A DNA stretch of 64,000 nt from contig NC_050098.1 of NCBI RefSeq assembly GCF_902167145.1, positions 36,512,501 to 36,576,500 on the forward strand, read 5' to 3'. Position numbers and translations under genes: made by a program. The notes beneath the pieces were generated by a model. That model searched no databases and was not told the origin of the DNA. It saw only the letters and a program-made list of their open reading frames with translations. Positions 54,650-64,000 of this stretch are shown here, piece by piece. Numbering within the stretch: position 1 is the first letter of the stretch; each line of letters starts with the position of its first letter. This stretch comes from Zea mays. Lineage: Eukaryota > Streptophyta > Magnoliopsida > Poales > Poaceae.

Positions 54650-57600
54650 ATGCCGACCTCCTCTTCTTCCGCTGCCGCTACGCCGCTGGCCGACCCCTCG
54701 CCGCCGGCCGCCGCCTCGACTGAGGAGACGCTGAGTAGTTTGATGGCGGAGGAGTTGCACGCCGGCGATTCTGTTGATTTTGGCGTGTCGCGGATGTCGT
54801 CGGTCCACATGCAAGATATGCAGCGGTTGGGTTACTTCGGCGGCGGAGTTGCTCGTGTCCCGGGGACAGAGGAAGTCCCCTAGCCAGAGGGCGAGTTGGT
54901 TGTGTTCGAGGCGTTCTTCGCCGCCGGTCTCCGCCTGCCTGCGCACCGATTTGTTGGCGAAGTCCTGCGCAGGTTTAACGTTCAGATACATCAGCTGACA
55001 CCGAATGCCGTGGTGGCTCTGTCGAAGTATGTCTGGGCGACGACTTCGTACGGCGGACAGCCATCGGTCGAAGTCTTTGCGAAGTATTATTGTTTGCACT
55101 GGCAGAAGAGGATGATTGGGGATGAAGTTGCTCAGTTTGGGTCCTGCACGTTTACGCCGAAGACCGGCAAGACCACGATGCAGGTAGTCGAGTTGGTTCC
55201 TTGCGCCCGCAACAAGTGGGGCAACTGGAATGAGTTTTGGTTTTACGTTGCTGAGGGTACCGTCGAAGACCATGAGGGACTCCCCGTGTCCGAGATGTGT
55301 TCTCATTTTTACTCAGCGTACCCGCCCTTTGAAGTGGCGGAGGAGGATGCGGACGAAGGGGCCCTTCGGTGCGCCGCCGGCCTGAGCAGTGGGCGCGATT
55401 TGGTTGAAGAATTTGTGGCGTACGGGGTATGGCCCTTGGCGCATGGCTGGGCGTTGGGCGAAGTGTGCCCTCGCCAGATGCCTTTCCATGGTGGAAGGGT
55501 GGTGCGAAGTCCCGCCTTCGCGCTGAATCTGCAAAGCCGCGATCCGGCCGCCTTTGTGCGTGAGGCGGAGGATGGGGCGGTGCGGCTCGTTGGTCGTTAC
55601 GTGCCGAGGACAGAGGGCCAGCGCAGCTGGGATATCCGCGGGTCGAATGACCGTTTGAACAGGGTTTTTGAATTGAATCAATTGCCGTATGATGGCTATC
55701 CTGGTCAAGACAATGTGGACCGCCGTGGGAAGAAGCCGGTGGTGGAGACTAGAGACGACCCTGCGCCGGCGGCCGCCCCATCCTCTAAAAAGAGAAAATT
55801 AGGTACTGCTATGGGAGGACTTGGGGTTTCCGATGGTTTTGCTAGAGAGTTGATGAGGACATGCGCGGCCCCGGGGGGAAGGATGTCTTCGCCCGAGCTC
55901 CGGGAGTCTTCGGCTCGGATGCTGAGGGTTACCGGGGGTTGTTGGCCTAGGAATGTTCCTATCCCCCGCGCGAAAGGCGAAGACTTTTTTACATCTCGCA
56001 TGGTTCGTGAATGGAGAGTTTTTCCTTACGGGCGGAATATTGCTGCTGTTGTGTCAGCAGTGATGGACAAGGATCGCCAGGGAGCTGCGCAAAAGCGCCA
56101 GGCGATTGTCAGGCTTCATGAAGCCAGGCCGAAGAGGCAGCGGGGGCTGCAAAGGCTGCGGCCCCCGGCGGAGGCAAGCCGCCGCTGGCGGCGAAGTCGG
56201 GCGTCCCTGCATCTAGCAAGGCGCCGGAGGCAGCGGCAGGCGCCGGAGGCTCCAAATCGACGAAGGCTGTGCCGCCGTCCAGCAGAGTGGCGGAGGTCGC
56301 GAAGGCGGCCCGAGTGTTGCCGTCGTCCGGCAAGCGCGTCGCTGACTTCGCCACCGATATTAGTGTGGACGACTATCTTGGTGGTACGCCGTTGGCTCGG
56401 TTTTTTTTAACTCGTTGATGCGTTGCAGGGTCGGACGAAGGCCAACTTGCTATAGTTGCGCCTGCCGCGGCGACCGCGGTAGCTGCCGTAGTGCCGAAGG
56501 CGAGTGCCGTAGTGCCGTAGTGCCGAAGGGCGGGGCTCTTAGCGCCGGAGGCGAGATGTCGGCACTCACGGCTGTCAGGGATGAGGCGGGCGCTGCGTCC
56601 CACCGGCTGAAGGAGGTGACAGAGGCGCTAAGCCAGGTCCGCTGAGCTAGACTTCGTTTTTTTGGTCGGCTTGCTGGGGCCGCGGTCTTACGTGTGTTCT
56701 GCAGGTGGCTGACTTCGCCAACCGCACAGCGTCGGGGGCCCTCACGGCAGTTGTGTCTGCCGAAGTCGAGAGACTTCGGACACAACATGCTGACGCCGTC
56801 CGTGAAAAATCGGCCGCCGACAGCAAGTGCCGCAAGCTGGCAGACAAGGTGGCCGCGCTGGAGGGAGAGAAGGCTGACCTCCGGCGTCAATTGGCGGGGG
56901 AGAGGAGGGAGACCAACGAGGCCCTCGTCAAGGCGCAGGCGGAGGCTAATCTGGCACGGGCGGAGGGCAATCTTGCCAGGGAGCGCGCCGAGCAGCTGCA
57001 GGAGCGGCTCATCGCCCTGGAGAGCCGCGTGGAGAGGGCCGAGGCCGCGACGCGCGCGGAGGCCGAGCGGACGCGCAAACAGCTTATGGATTCGTACCAT
57101 GAGCTGGGCGCGCGGACCGGTGACTTCGAAGTGCCGGAGCGAGAGCCCGGACTTCGCTGCCTGGAGTGGGTGCAGGAGGAGTTGCAGGCACTCCCCACTA
57201 TCGTGGAGGGGTTTATGTCGTATGCCTCCCTGGTCACCTGCGAGGGGGCGATGAACGCGCTCTCTCGCGAAGGGTGCCGGCACTTCGAGGTCTTCGACCA
57301 AGCTGACGAAGACTTTGAACGAGATATCTACAAGGTTGAGGACCCCATAGTGAAGGAATCCGCCGGAGCCATCTATGACCGGATGTGGGGTCCGCACGGT
57401 CGCGAGGTGGTTAGTGAGCGGGCCGAGACGGCGAGGGCTCAGGTAACGTTTGGCGTTTGTTTGGAGTTTGCTGGATGTGGGCTATATGTGGTTTTTGCTG
57501 AATTTGCGTGCTGTGACTTAGGCGGCGCGTGGCAAGAGGGTGGATGACTTCGGGGCGTTGAACAGCGCGCTGCCTGACCCGGAGCCGACCCCGGCGGAGG

Positions 57601-58343
57601 CCGTGTCCGGGGCCGCCCTGGAGCCACTCCCGGAGACCGCAGAAGGCGCACCGGATACCTCCGCATCCGCTGCGGCCGGCGGAGACCTGCCCCCAGAAAC
57701 CGCCGAAGGCGCGCCTGATGCCCCCGCAGCCGCTGCGCCGAGTGCTGAAGATCCTGCGACGGTGGCGGCGGAGGCGACAGCGGAGGCAACGGCGGAGGCT
57801 CCGCAGGTGGCGTAGTGGGTGTAGATAGTTAGGGAATTTTGGATATGTTGCTGAATTTTGGTTGCTGCGCAGGTTCAAGATTTTGGGCCTGCGCACGCAA
57901 CCGCCACTACTAAATTTTTGGCGGCTTCGACCGTGGATGGTGGTAATGAATGTGATGGGTCTGCATCTGAGTTTTCTGATTTTGCTGACTCTGGGGGCTC
58001 GGTTGAGTGGACTGAGGAGTCGTCGGAGGAGGACTTGGACTACTTTGCGGCCTTGGATGTGGCTGCGGCGGAGGCTTCACCGCACGTCGCGGACACAGAA
58101 GATGTGCCTGGTCCTAGCACCGGGCGCCGGCGGCGAAGGGCGGTTGCGAAGCGTAGAGTTAGTGGGGCGGAGGGAGGTCGGCTTCGTGTGAGTAGGGCTG
58201 GCCGGCAGGAACTGTTGTCTTTGCCGGCCGCTGTGAGTACAGGTGAAGGGGAACTGCGAAGTCTTTTTGCGGGTGAAGAGCTTAGGATAATGTTATTTAA
58301 TTATAGGGAGATGGGAATTATTCCTAAGGTTGAGCCGATGTAG
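54650..58343 (+). pseudogene. RE11 antisense multi-exon gene (gypsy-associated 'transposase 28'-like ORF), damaged
   Basis: It runs opposite to pol. Exon 1 starts MPTSSSSAAATPL at 54650 and contains FEAFFAAGLRLPAHRFVGEV and HQLTPNAVVALSKYVW, which I recognise as the PF04195-type 'putative gypsy type transposon' domain. It has a TAG at 54881-54883 and a frameshift near 56125 before an Ala/Pro-rich tail. Exon 2 (about 56429-56635) is frameshifted near 56515. Exon 3 (56705-57442) is an intact coiled coil of 246 codons, exon 4 (57522-57806) is Ala/Pro/Glu-rich, and exon 5 (57873-58343) is acidic then basic (GRRRRRAVAKRR). The last three introns (69, 79, 66 nt) all follow CAG|GT donors and keep phase 0. 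The first putative intron is only about 45 nt and is doubtful. Function is unknown to me. Confidence 0.7.
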
Positions 58344-58489
58344 AGTGTGGTGCCCTCGCTTGTATATGTGTAAAGGCTTGTATGATGAGGTTGTGTGCCC
58401 TCGCTTGTCTATGCCTGCGAAGGCGTTGTTATGCTGTGCTGGTGCGCGTATAGTCGGTCTTGGCGCGGACAGTTTGGTGTTGTCGTTTT
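58344..58489. other. RE11 spacer downstream of the antisense gene
   Basis: Contains two copies of GTGCCCTCGCTTGT(A/C)TATG (about 58350 and 58393); nothing coding seen. Confidence 0.5.
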
Positions 58490-58935
58490 TGCTTTTGTTG
58501 TGCTAGTCCGGCTGCACCCTTAGGCGTCTTCTACACGGATAGTCTACGCGGTAGACTTCGGTTTCTTTGCACTTGTTGTGCTAGTCCGGCTGCACCCTTA
58601 GGCGACTTCTGCGCGGATAGTCTTCGCGGTAGACTTCGGTTTTTTTCGCACTTGTTGTGCTAGTCCGGCTGCACCCTTAGGCGACTTCTGCGCGGATAGT
58701 CATCGCGGTAGACTTCGGTTTTTTCGCACTTGTTGTGCTAGTCCGGCTGCACCTTTGGGTGACTTCTGCGCGGATAGTCTTCGCGGTAGACTTCGGTTTT
58801 TTCCGCACTTGTTGTGCTAGTCCGGCTGCACCCTTAGGCGACTTCTGCGCGGATAGTCTTCGCGGTAGACTTGGTTTTTTCGCACTTGTTGTGCTAGTCC
58901 GGCTGCACCCTTAGGCGACTTCTGTGCAGATTCGT
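58490..58935. repeat. Six-unit tandem repeat in RE11, period 77-80 bp
   Basis: The unit core TGCTAGTCCGGCTGCACC begins at 58501, 58579, 58659, 58736, 58815 and 58892. Unit length varies with the T-run in CGGTTTTTTCGCAC. Each unit also holds GCGGATAGTCTTCGCGGTAGAC. It lies between the antisense gene and pol. Confidence 0.9.
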
Positions 58936-59160
58936 CGCACGCGAGGGTGGCTAGCGCTTAGCCTCGCGGTGACCTCGTATTGGTCGAATGTCGAAGACCG
59001 TCGTCGCGGTCTTTTTTCGACGCATGTTTTTGCGGGGGATTTTTCACACATATATTACATGGCTCCGCCTCGTTAAAAACCTCACCCCCGGGAGGAAAAG
59101 AGTGCGGGCCGGTATAAGATTGTTTTTGCGAATTACAAGGGCGAAATCAGCCCTGATGAG
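58936..59160. other. RE11 spacer between tandem repeats and pol
   Basis: Non-coding as far as I can see. It includes CACGCGAGGGTGGC and a CTCACCCCCGGGAGG palindromic stretch near 59092. Confidence 0.5.
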
Positions 59161-60611
59161 TCAAACAAAAAATTTGCGGAGGTTGTCGATGTTCCAGGAG
59201 TGCTCCAGGTCTTCGCCGTTTGGCGTTGTGAGCCTGTAAGCGCTGGGGGAAGCTTTCGTCTTGACTATAAAGGGGCCCTCCCACTTGGGCTCCAGCTTGC
59301 CCCAGGACTCTGTCCGAGTTGTTCGGACGAGTACGAGGTCCCCTTCGCTGAATTCTCTCGGGATGACTGCGTGGTCGTGCCATGCTTTTGTCTGGGCTTG
59401 GTATTTGTTTAGGGCTTGCAGGGCGAGGACTCGGTCTCCGTCAATGAGATCCTTTGAAGTTGCCTCGTCCACGTCGGGGACGGCTGACGGAACTGTTCGC
59501 GGGGACCCATGTTTTATTTCTTGTGGGGTCATGGCCTCCGATCCGTATAGAAGGCGGAAAGGAGTAAACCCGGTCGCCCTGCACTCAGTCGTGTTCAGTG
59601 CCCAAACTGCCTCGGGTAACAAATCGGTCCATCTGCCCTTTTTTCATCGAGGAGCATTTTTTTGACAGCTGTGAAGATTTTCCCATTGGCGCGTTCCACA
59701 ACTTCGTTGGACTGCGGATGATAGACTGAGGCGAAGGCAAGCTTGGTGCCAATGGAGAAGCAAAAATCCTTGAAGTCTTGGCTGTCAAACTGCTTGCCGT
59801 TGTCAACTGTTAGTTCAGACGGTACTCCGAAGCGGCAAACGATGTTTTGCCAAAAGAATTTCTGGGCAGTTTTCGACGTTATTGTGGAAACAGCCCTTGC
59901 CTCGATCCATTTGGTGAAGTACTCGACAGTGACGAAGGCGAACTTAAGGTTCCCCTGAGCGGTGGGCAGGGGCCCGACAATGTCCAGGCCCTAGCGTTGG
60001 AGAGACCATGTGTGGGCGATCAGCTTTGTATACTGCGAGGGGCTGCTTGACCGAGGAGAAAACTTCTGGCAGGCTTCGCAGGACCTTGTGACCCGATTTG
60101 CGGTGCAGATCATTGCGGGCCAGTAAAAGCCTTGGCGGATCACCTTAGCAGCTAGGGCCCTTGGCCCTGCGTGCGAGCCGCACGTGCCACTGTGGACTTC
60201 GCGTAGGATCTGGATGCCTTCGGTTTCGGTGACACACTTAAGCATTGGCTGACTGACCCCTTTCTTGTAGAGTTGGCCTTCAATCAGTGCGAAGTCTCGG
60301 CTTCGATGTCTGAGGCGCTTGGCCTCACTGATGTCGGTTGGATGATAGTACCCCTGTAGGAACAGGGTTATTGGTGCCCGCCAGTCTTCGGTCATGATAA
60401 GGTTGACTATGCGGTGGCCCTCGCTGTCATTAGTTATTTGGAGCCCTTCGGGGCTCCGGACGGCTGGCGTGCCGATGACATGAAAGAACACGTCGGAGGG
60501 CAAGGACTCGCCCCTGGCGGCGGCCTTGGCCAATGCGTTGGCCTCTTCGTTCTTGGCCCGATCCACATGTTGCAAGGTGAATCCCTTGAATTGTCTCTCG
60601 AGGCTTCGGAT
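59161..60611 (-). pseudogene. RE11 pol, C-terminal part (RNase H end and integrase)
   Basis: Tat-type pol on the minus strand: the RNase H tail (LQHVDRAKNEEANALAKAAA), integrase zinc region (SHAGPRALAAKVIRQGFYW, CEACQKFS), core motifs DIVGPLPTAQG and ELTVDNGKQFD, and the C-terminal KLEPKWEGPFIV ending at 59161. A conserved Trp is TAG at 59991-59993, and a homopolymer A-run indel at about 59640 shifts the frame. The N-terminal side is interrupted by RE12; five bases CGGAT (60607-60611) are the presumed RE12 duplication. Confidence 0.85.
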
Positions 60612-63600
60612 TGTAACACCCCTGGTGTTACTATAACTAAAACTTGAGCATAACATCATAAGCATTGACATTGCATATGTGTGACACACCTAGAGTGCAT
60701 TCACTAGGCAAAAATTTCAAACAAGTTGTATTGTTTTACTGTTTTTGCAAATGGAACCCTGGTTAAAGGACTTAACCCTAAATAGTGGTTAAAGGGGTAA
60801 AACTTAAACCAAGTTAAGAAAACCTAAATACTTCAGGGTAAAAGTCATAAAAAGACCCTAATAATAAACTTGAATCACTTTTATACCCCTGGGATACCAG
60901 AAAACCTAATTGGAACCCTGGAAAACCCTAAAACCAAACCCTAGGGGCTTATATGCAAAATTAGTCCACTTTTGGACTAAAGTGCAAAAACCAAGCCAAA
61001 TAAGTGTCTTAAGTCCTTTGGTTCACAAATATGTGAATTTACAAGCCAAACCCTAAGTTTTGGACTTAAATGCAAAATGGACCTCATTTGAGCTCTATAC
61101 CAAGTCTGAAATTTAGTGTTAAAGGCTCCACTTTGGGGCTTTGTAACTTTCAAATTATAGGGTTTTTGCCCTAGGTCACCACATCAAGTTTGTAGCTCAA
61201 TCATAGGAGAACAACTTTGTTTAAGGAAGTGAGCAAAGTTGTTAAGAGAATTTGGGAGATAATTAAGCCTGAAGATTGGCTGTCAGGCTGATTCAGTCAG
61301 AAGTTCAGAAGTTCAGTGCAACAGAGCTAACTTTGGACTTGAATTAAACCTTGATCCAGTGCTTAAATAGGTTTAATTCCTATAGTCGAATTGTAGCTGG
61401 TTTATAGCACTCCACTATTGCTGTGGAGATTTTGACTTGGTACCATAGAAAATTTGGAGAAAATGAGCTCTGATGTTGCTCTGTCAGTTGCTCTTTGTAG
61501 CGCTCACCATGGTACAGTGTCGCGACTGAAGGAGATCAGACCGCCAGCTGGATCGCTCGTCGCCGGTGATAGGGATGCCGCGGTGGCCCAGTATGGTCGT
61601 CGGCGGTCACAAAAAAAAGTTACCGGCGACGTGTCCATGAGTTACCGAGGTGGCAGGCTCCGGTTAAACGGCGACCGCCGTGCTGTCCCCGGAATCCGCC
61701 GCGTGGTATGCTCGCCAGCGCGATCCCGAGCTCCCCAAGCCTCATCCGTCGCCGGCCAGCCGTCTATAAATTGAGCGCGTCTTCAACTCCGTCAAGTACT
61801 CACGCAGCTATAGCACCCCCTCTCATCTCCACTCGTTCGCCGTAGCCTCGCAATTCGGGTTTCTTCCCAAACCCATTCTCCGCCGCCGTGAACCGAGCTC
61901 GACGCGGCCAGGCCATTTCAGGTCGGTTCATGTTGCTTTATTGCTCGTTCTAGCATCCCTAGACTCTTCTAAAGCTTCCTAAACCCCTTAATTGTACTGG
62001 ACCACCATGAATCCACGGGAACGCGTTCATCCACCCGCAACATCCACGGTCGCCGTAGCCAGAGCAAATCGGGTAGCTAATCATGAAATTGTTTGAGGGA
62101 AACCCTCGTTAGGTCTTAGATTTGATCTCTACCAAAGATTAGCGCCAGTCCTTGCGTAAATCGGCCGGTCTGCTGCTCGCCGGAGCGTGGCGGTGCGCGA
62201 GCGCCGTCGGGGACCTCGAACATAGAATAGGGAAAAGAGAAAGGACTTTTGTGCGAATAGTCAGTGACTTGAATAAACAGTAAAAGAACCTGGTCGTAGA
62301 TAGTCTAAAGTGCGGGGGTCTCTGCGCAAAACCGCCAGGGCGCGGCCGCGCGTGGGCGCTTTCCCCTCTGGACTGGGCCGTCTGGGCTGAAACCGGCCCA
62401 TTACTATTTCGACCTTTTTCTTTTTCTTTTTCAGCAGAGCTTCAAAAATATGTAGAAAAATGTAGAAAAATGCTAAAATTATGAAACTAATTTTCCTAGG
62501 TTTGTTATTTTCCATAGTATTTAATAAAAATAAGTTGGTGATTTTTAGTGAAAGTAAGAAATTTTAGGGTATTTAAAGTAGTTAAAAGTCTTGGTTATAG
62601 ATTTTTAGAAAATAATTGATAGGTCCTAAAATGCCCAAAATTTTTATATGAGTGTTATACAATATTTAGAAGCCTTGGGTAAAGTTTGAGTTGATTTGAA
62701 CCTTGTTTGATCACCAAACCCCAAAACACCCCCCCTGCCCTATGAACTCCTTTACCGACTCCGGAAACCCTAAGTTCCCGGAACTCCGTGAAGGAAAGTT
62801 GTATTCAAGACATAAATAATAAGTTTATGTTATCTTTGCATCCTCATGAGCATCCCATGCCATCCATTCTTATACATATGTATGGTTATGATTAGAACGT
62901 GAGGAAGAAATCGAAGTTACCGAAGAGGAGACACCACAACCACCTTTGGACACTCAGGCCGGGAATAGTTTCTACTTCAACATTTGTGGACCTGAGCCTG
63001 ATTCACCTGTGAACGAAGGCAAGCCCCGGTGCATTTGCCACCTCCCTTGATACTTTTAAAATCTTTCTCACTTGCTTGATGCATTAGGTGATAGGAGTTG
63101 ATTGCTAAAACCATTCCTGCATTACCTTCCTTGAACTTGATTACCTTCCTTAATCACCTGTTTTACAAAAGCTTTTTGATGCTTAGCTTTGCTTTAGAAA
63201 AACAAAAGGTTTTGCTTTTACAAAAGATGTTGTGGCAAAAGTGGGTGGGATGTTTTTAAAAATAAAACTTGATGATGGATCCATCATGGCCGTGATGGAT
63301 TCAACATCGAAAAAGATGTACCTCTGTCAGGTACCAAGTTTTGGGTTAAATGATTAAGCTGAGACCGGGCGGGTGACTTGCACGAGAAGAGAGTCTCGGT
63401 GTAGTGTCTCCGCCTGAGTCGATTAAGGACCGTCTCGATGTAGGCTTGATGATCGAGGACCCTTTAACTGGTCACATGCCTCGTCATGGGTAAGCCTTGC
63501 CTCGGGCAGACTAAGGCCGGAATAAGATAACACGAAATGGGCGTGGAGCGGTGGCGAGAGTAGCGTGTACCCTCCGTGGCAAGAGGCTGGACGGTGGTGT

Positions 63601-64000
63601 ATCTGTGCTCTCGGTTTGCGTGAACCTGATCCGGTCTTAAGAACCCCGGTGGCGGGTTGACATATGCAAGGGTTAAGTGCTACATATGTCGTGTGATTGG
63701 AGATCCTCAGCTGAGTATAATCGATTCGGATCGCCGTACCTTCGCGGTTATGAAGACTTGGTCACTGCCCTACACGTAGAACTCCACCAAAAGATAAAGA
63801 GTTTTTGTTGAGAAATTGGCTAGTATAGGACTAGTGATTGAACTAGGGTAGAAAGAACTCTAGGGCAGGTAATTTTACTTAAATTGACAAATTAAAACTG
63901 GATTTTTAAGGATCCACTTTAGTAAGCATTTCTGCAAATCAGAGTCTTTGATTATTGAAAAGCCTTACCTTGACTCCCATATAACCAGCATACCCTTGAG
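60612..64000 (+). mobile_element. RE12: gypsy LTR of the RE6 family, plus orientation, cut by the right edge
   Basis: Begins TGTAACACCCCTGGTGTTAC and follows the RE6 LTR (reverse complement of 34716 downward) with many substitutions and small indels. Features in common include a TATAAAT box at 61766-61772 and the segment GTGGGTGGGATGTTTTTAAA near 63242. It ends inside the LTR at the window edge, so whether it is a full element or a solo LTR cannot be told. Confidence 0.85.
61766..61772 (+). promoter_or_regulatory. TATA box of the RE12 LTR
   Basis: TATAAAT in the position equivalent to the complement of 33395-33401 in RE6. Confidence 0.6.

Larger units (their letters stand above)
53806..60611 (-). 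mobile_element. RE11: Tat-lineage gypsy (Grande-like), 3' half, broken by RE12
   Basis: A minus-strand element: 474-bp 3' LTR (53806-54279), an antisense gene, a tandem-repeat block, then pol on the minus strand cut by RE12 at 60612. A long non-pol 3' region with an antisense gene and tandem repeats is a trait I associate with Grande and relatives in the Tat lineage. Pol has a stop and a frameshift, so the copy is dead. The 5' half lies beyond RE12. Confidence 0.8.

Noticed and set aside
56384..56428. First intron of the RE11 antisense gene
   Set aside because: The GT...AG interval is only about 45 nt, below the usual plant minimum, so I do not call it as an intron; a deletion or a frame error is as likely.
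56109..57397. Several minus-strand ORFs of 80-315 codons opposite the antisense gene of RE11
   Set aside because: They are GC-rich shadows of the coiled-coil and Ala/Pro-rich exons on the plus strand.
1..64000. Search for host genes, tRNA, rRNA, MITEs or Helitrons
   Set aside because: Every interval over about 210 bp is accounted for by LTR retrotransposon sequence; I found no other gene or small-element signature by reading.

Overview
The window is a solid block of nested LTR retrotransposons with no recognisable host gene, rRNA, tRNA or CRISPR. It looks like an intergenic region of Zea (maize or a teosinte). Most of the elements are Ty1/copia of the Sirevirus type that my memory links to maize Ji and Opie: LTRs of about 1.2-1.3 kb with arrays of the palindrome CACCGGAC-n-GTCCGGTG, a long gag with a coiled-coil tail, and many AAAAGGGGGAGA tracts after pol. 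They are mixed with Ty3/gypsy chromoviruses with LTRs of about 4 kb and a Tat-lineage (Grande-like) gypsy. Family names are from memory; the structures are read from the sequence.

For reference I number the elements RE1-RE12. RE1 (1-2776, minus): copia gag and 5' LTR, cut by the left edge. 2777-2984: about 0.2 kb with no assignment. RE2 (2985-4285, minus): partial copia-type LTR, broken by RE3. RE3 (4286-5651, plus): copia 5' LTR and the first 30 gag codons, broken by RE4. RE4 (minus copia): its pieces lie at 5652-6532, 34770-35622 and 46261-48094. It holds three insertions. (a) RE5, a solo gypsy LTR (6533-9995 + 34722-34764, TSD CACAC), contains RE6, a 24.7-kb chromovirus on the minus strand (9996-34716, TSD CCTTT), whose 3' LTR contains RE7, an apparently intact plus-strand copia (11095-20655, TSD GAGAC). 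(b) RE8, a decayed minus copia (35623-46255, TSD CGGTC), contains the solo LTR RE9 (39927-41187, TSD ATAAC). (c) RE10, a decayed minus copia (48095-53805), contains RE11, a minus Tat-type gypsy (53806-60611), which contains RE12, a plus-strand LTR of the RE6 family (60612 to the right edge). Nesting reaches six levels.

The coding content is element machinery. RE7 has complete gag and pol frames between LTRs that look identical. RE6 has one open gag-pol frame of about 1,490 codons with protease, RT, RNase H, integrase and a chromodomain, plus an additional coiled-coil ORF between the primer-binding site and gag. RE11 carries, antisense to its pol, a multi-exon gene with its own TATA box. RE1 gag is open as far as the window shows it. 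All other coding regions are broken by stops, frameshifts or insertions.

The strongest structural anomaly is the 5' LTR of RE6. It contains a 1,048-bp fragment of the RE7 LTR flanked by a 385-bp direct duplication of RE6 LTR sequence. This is best explained by transfer from the RE7-carrying sister LTR through a 6-bp microhomology. Other points to check are a possible 82-nt intron at the copia gag/pol junction, the antisense spliced gene, the pre-gag ORF with acceptor-like sites, conserved palindromes in the copia LTRs and 3' regions, and a microhomology deletion that removed the promoter of the RE10 LTR.
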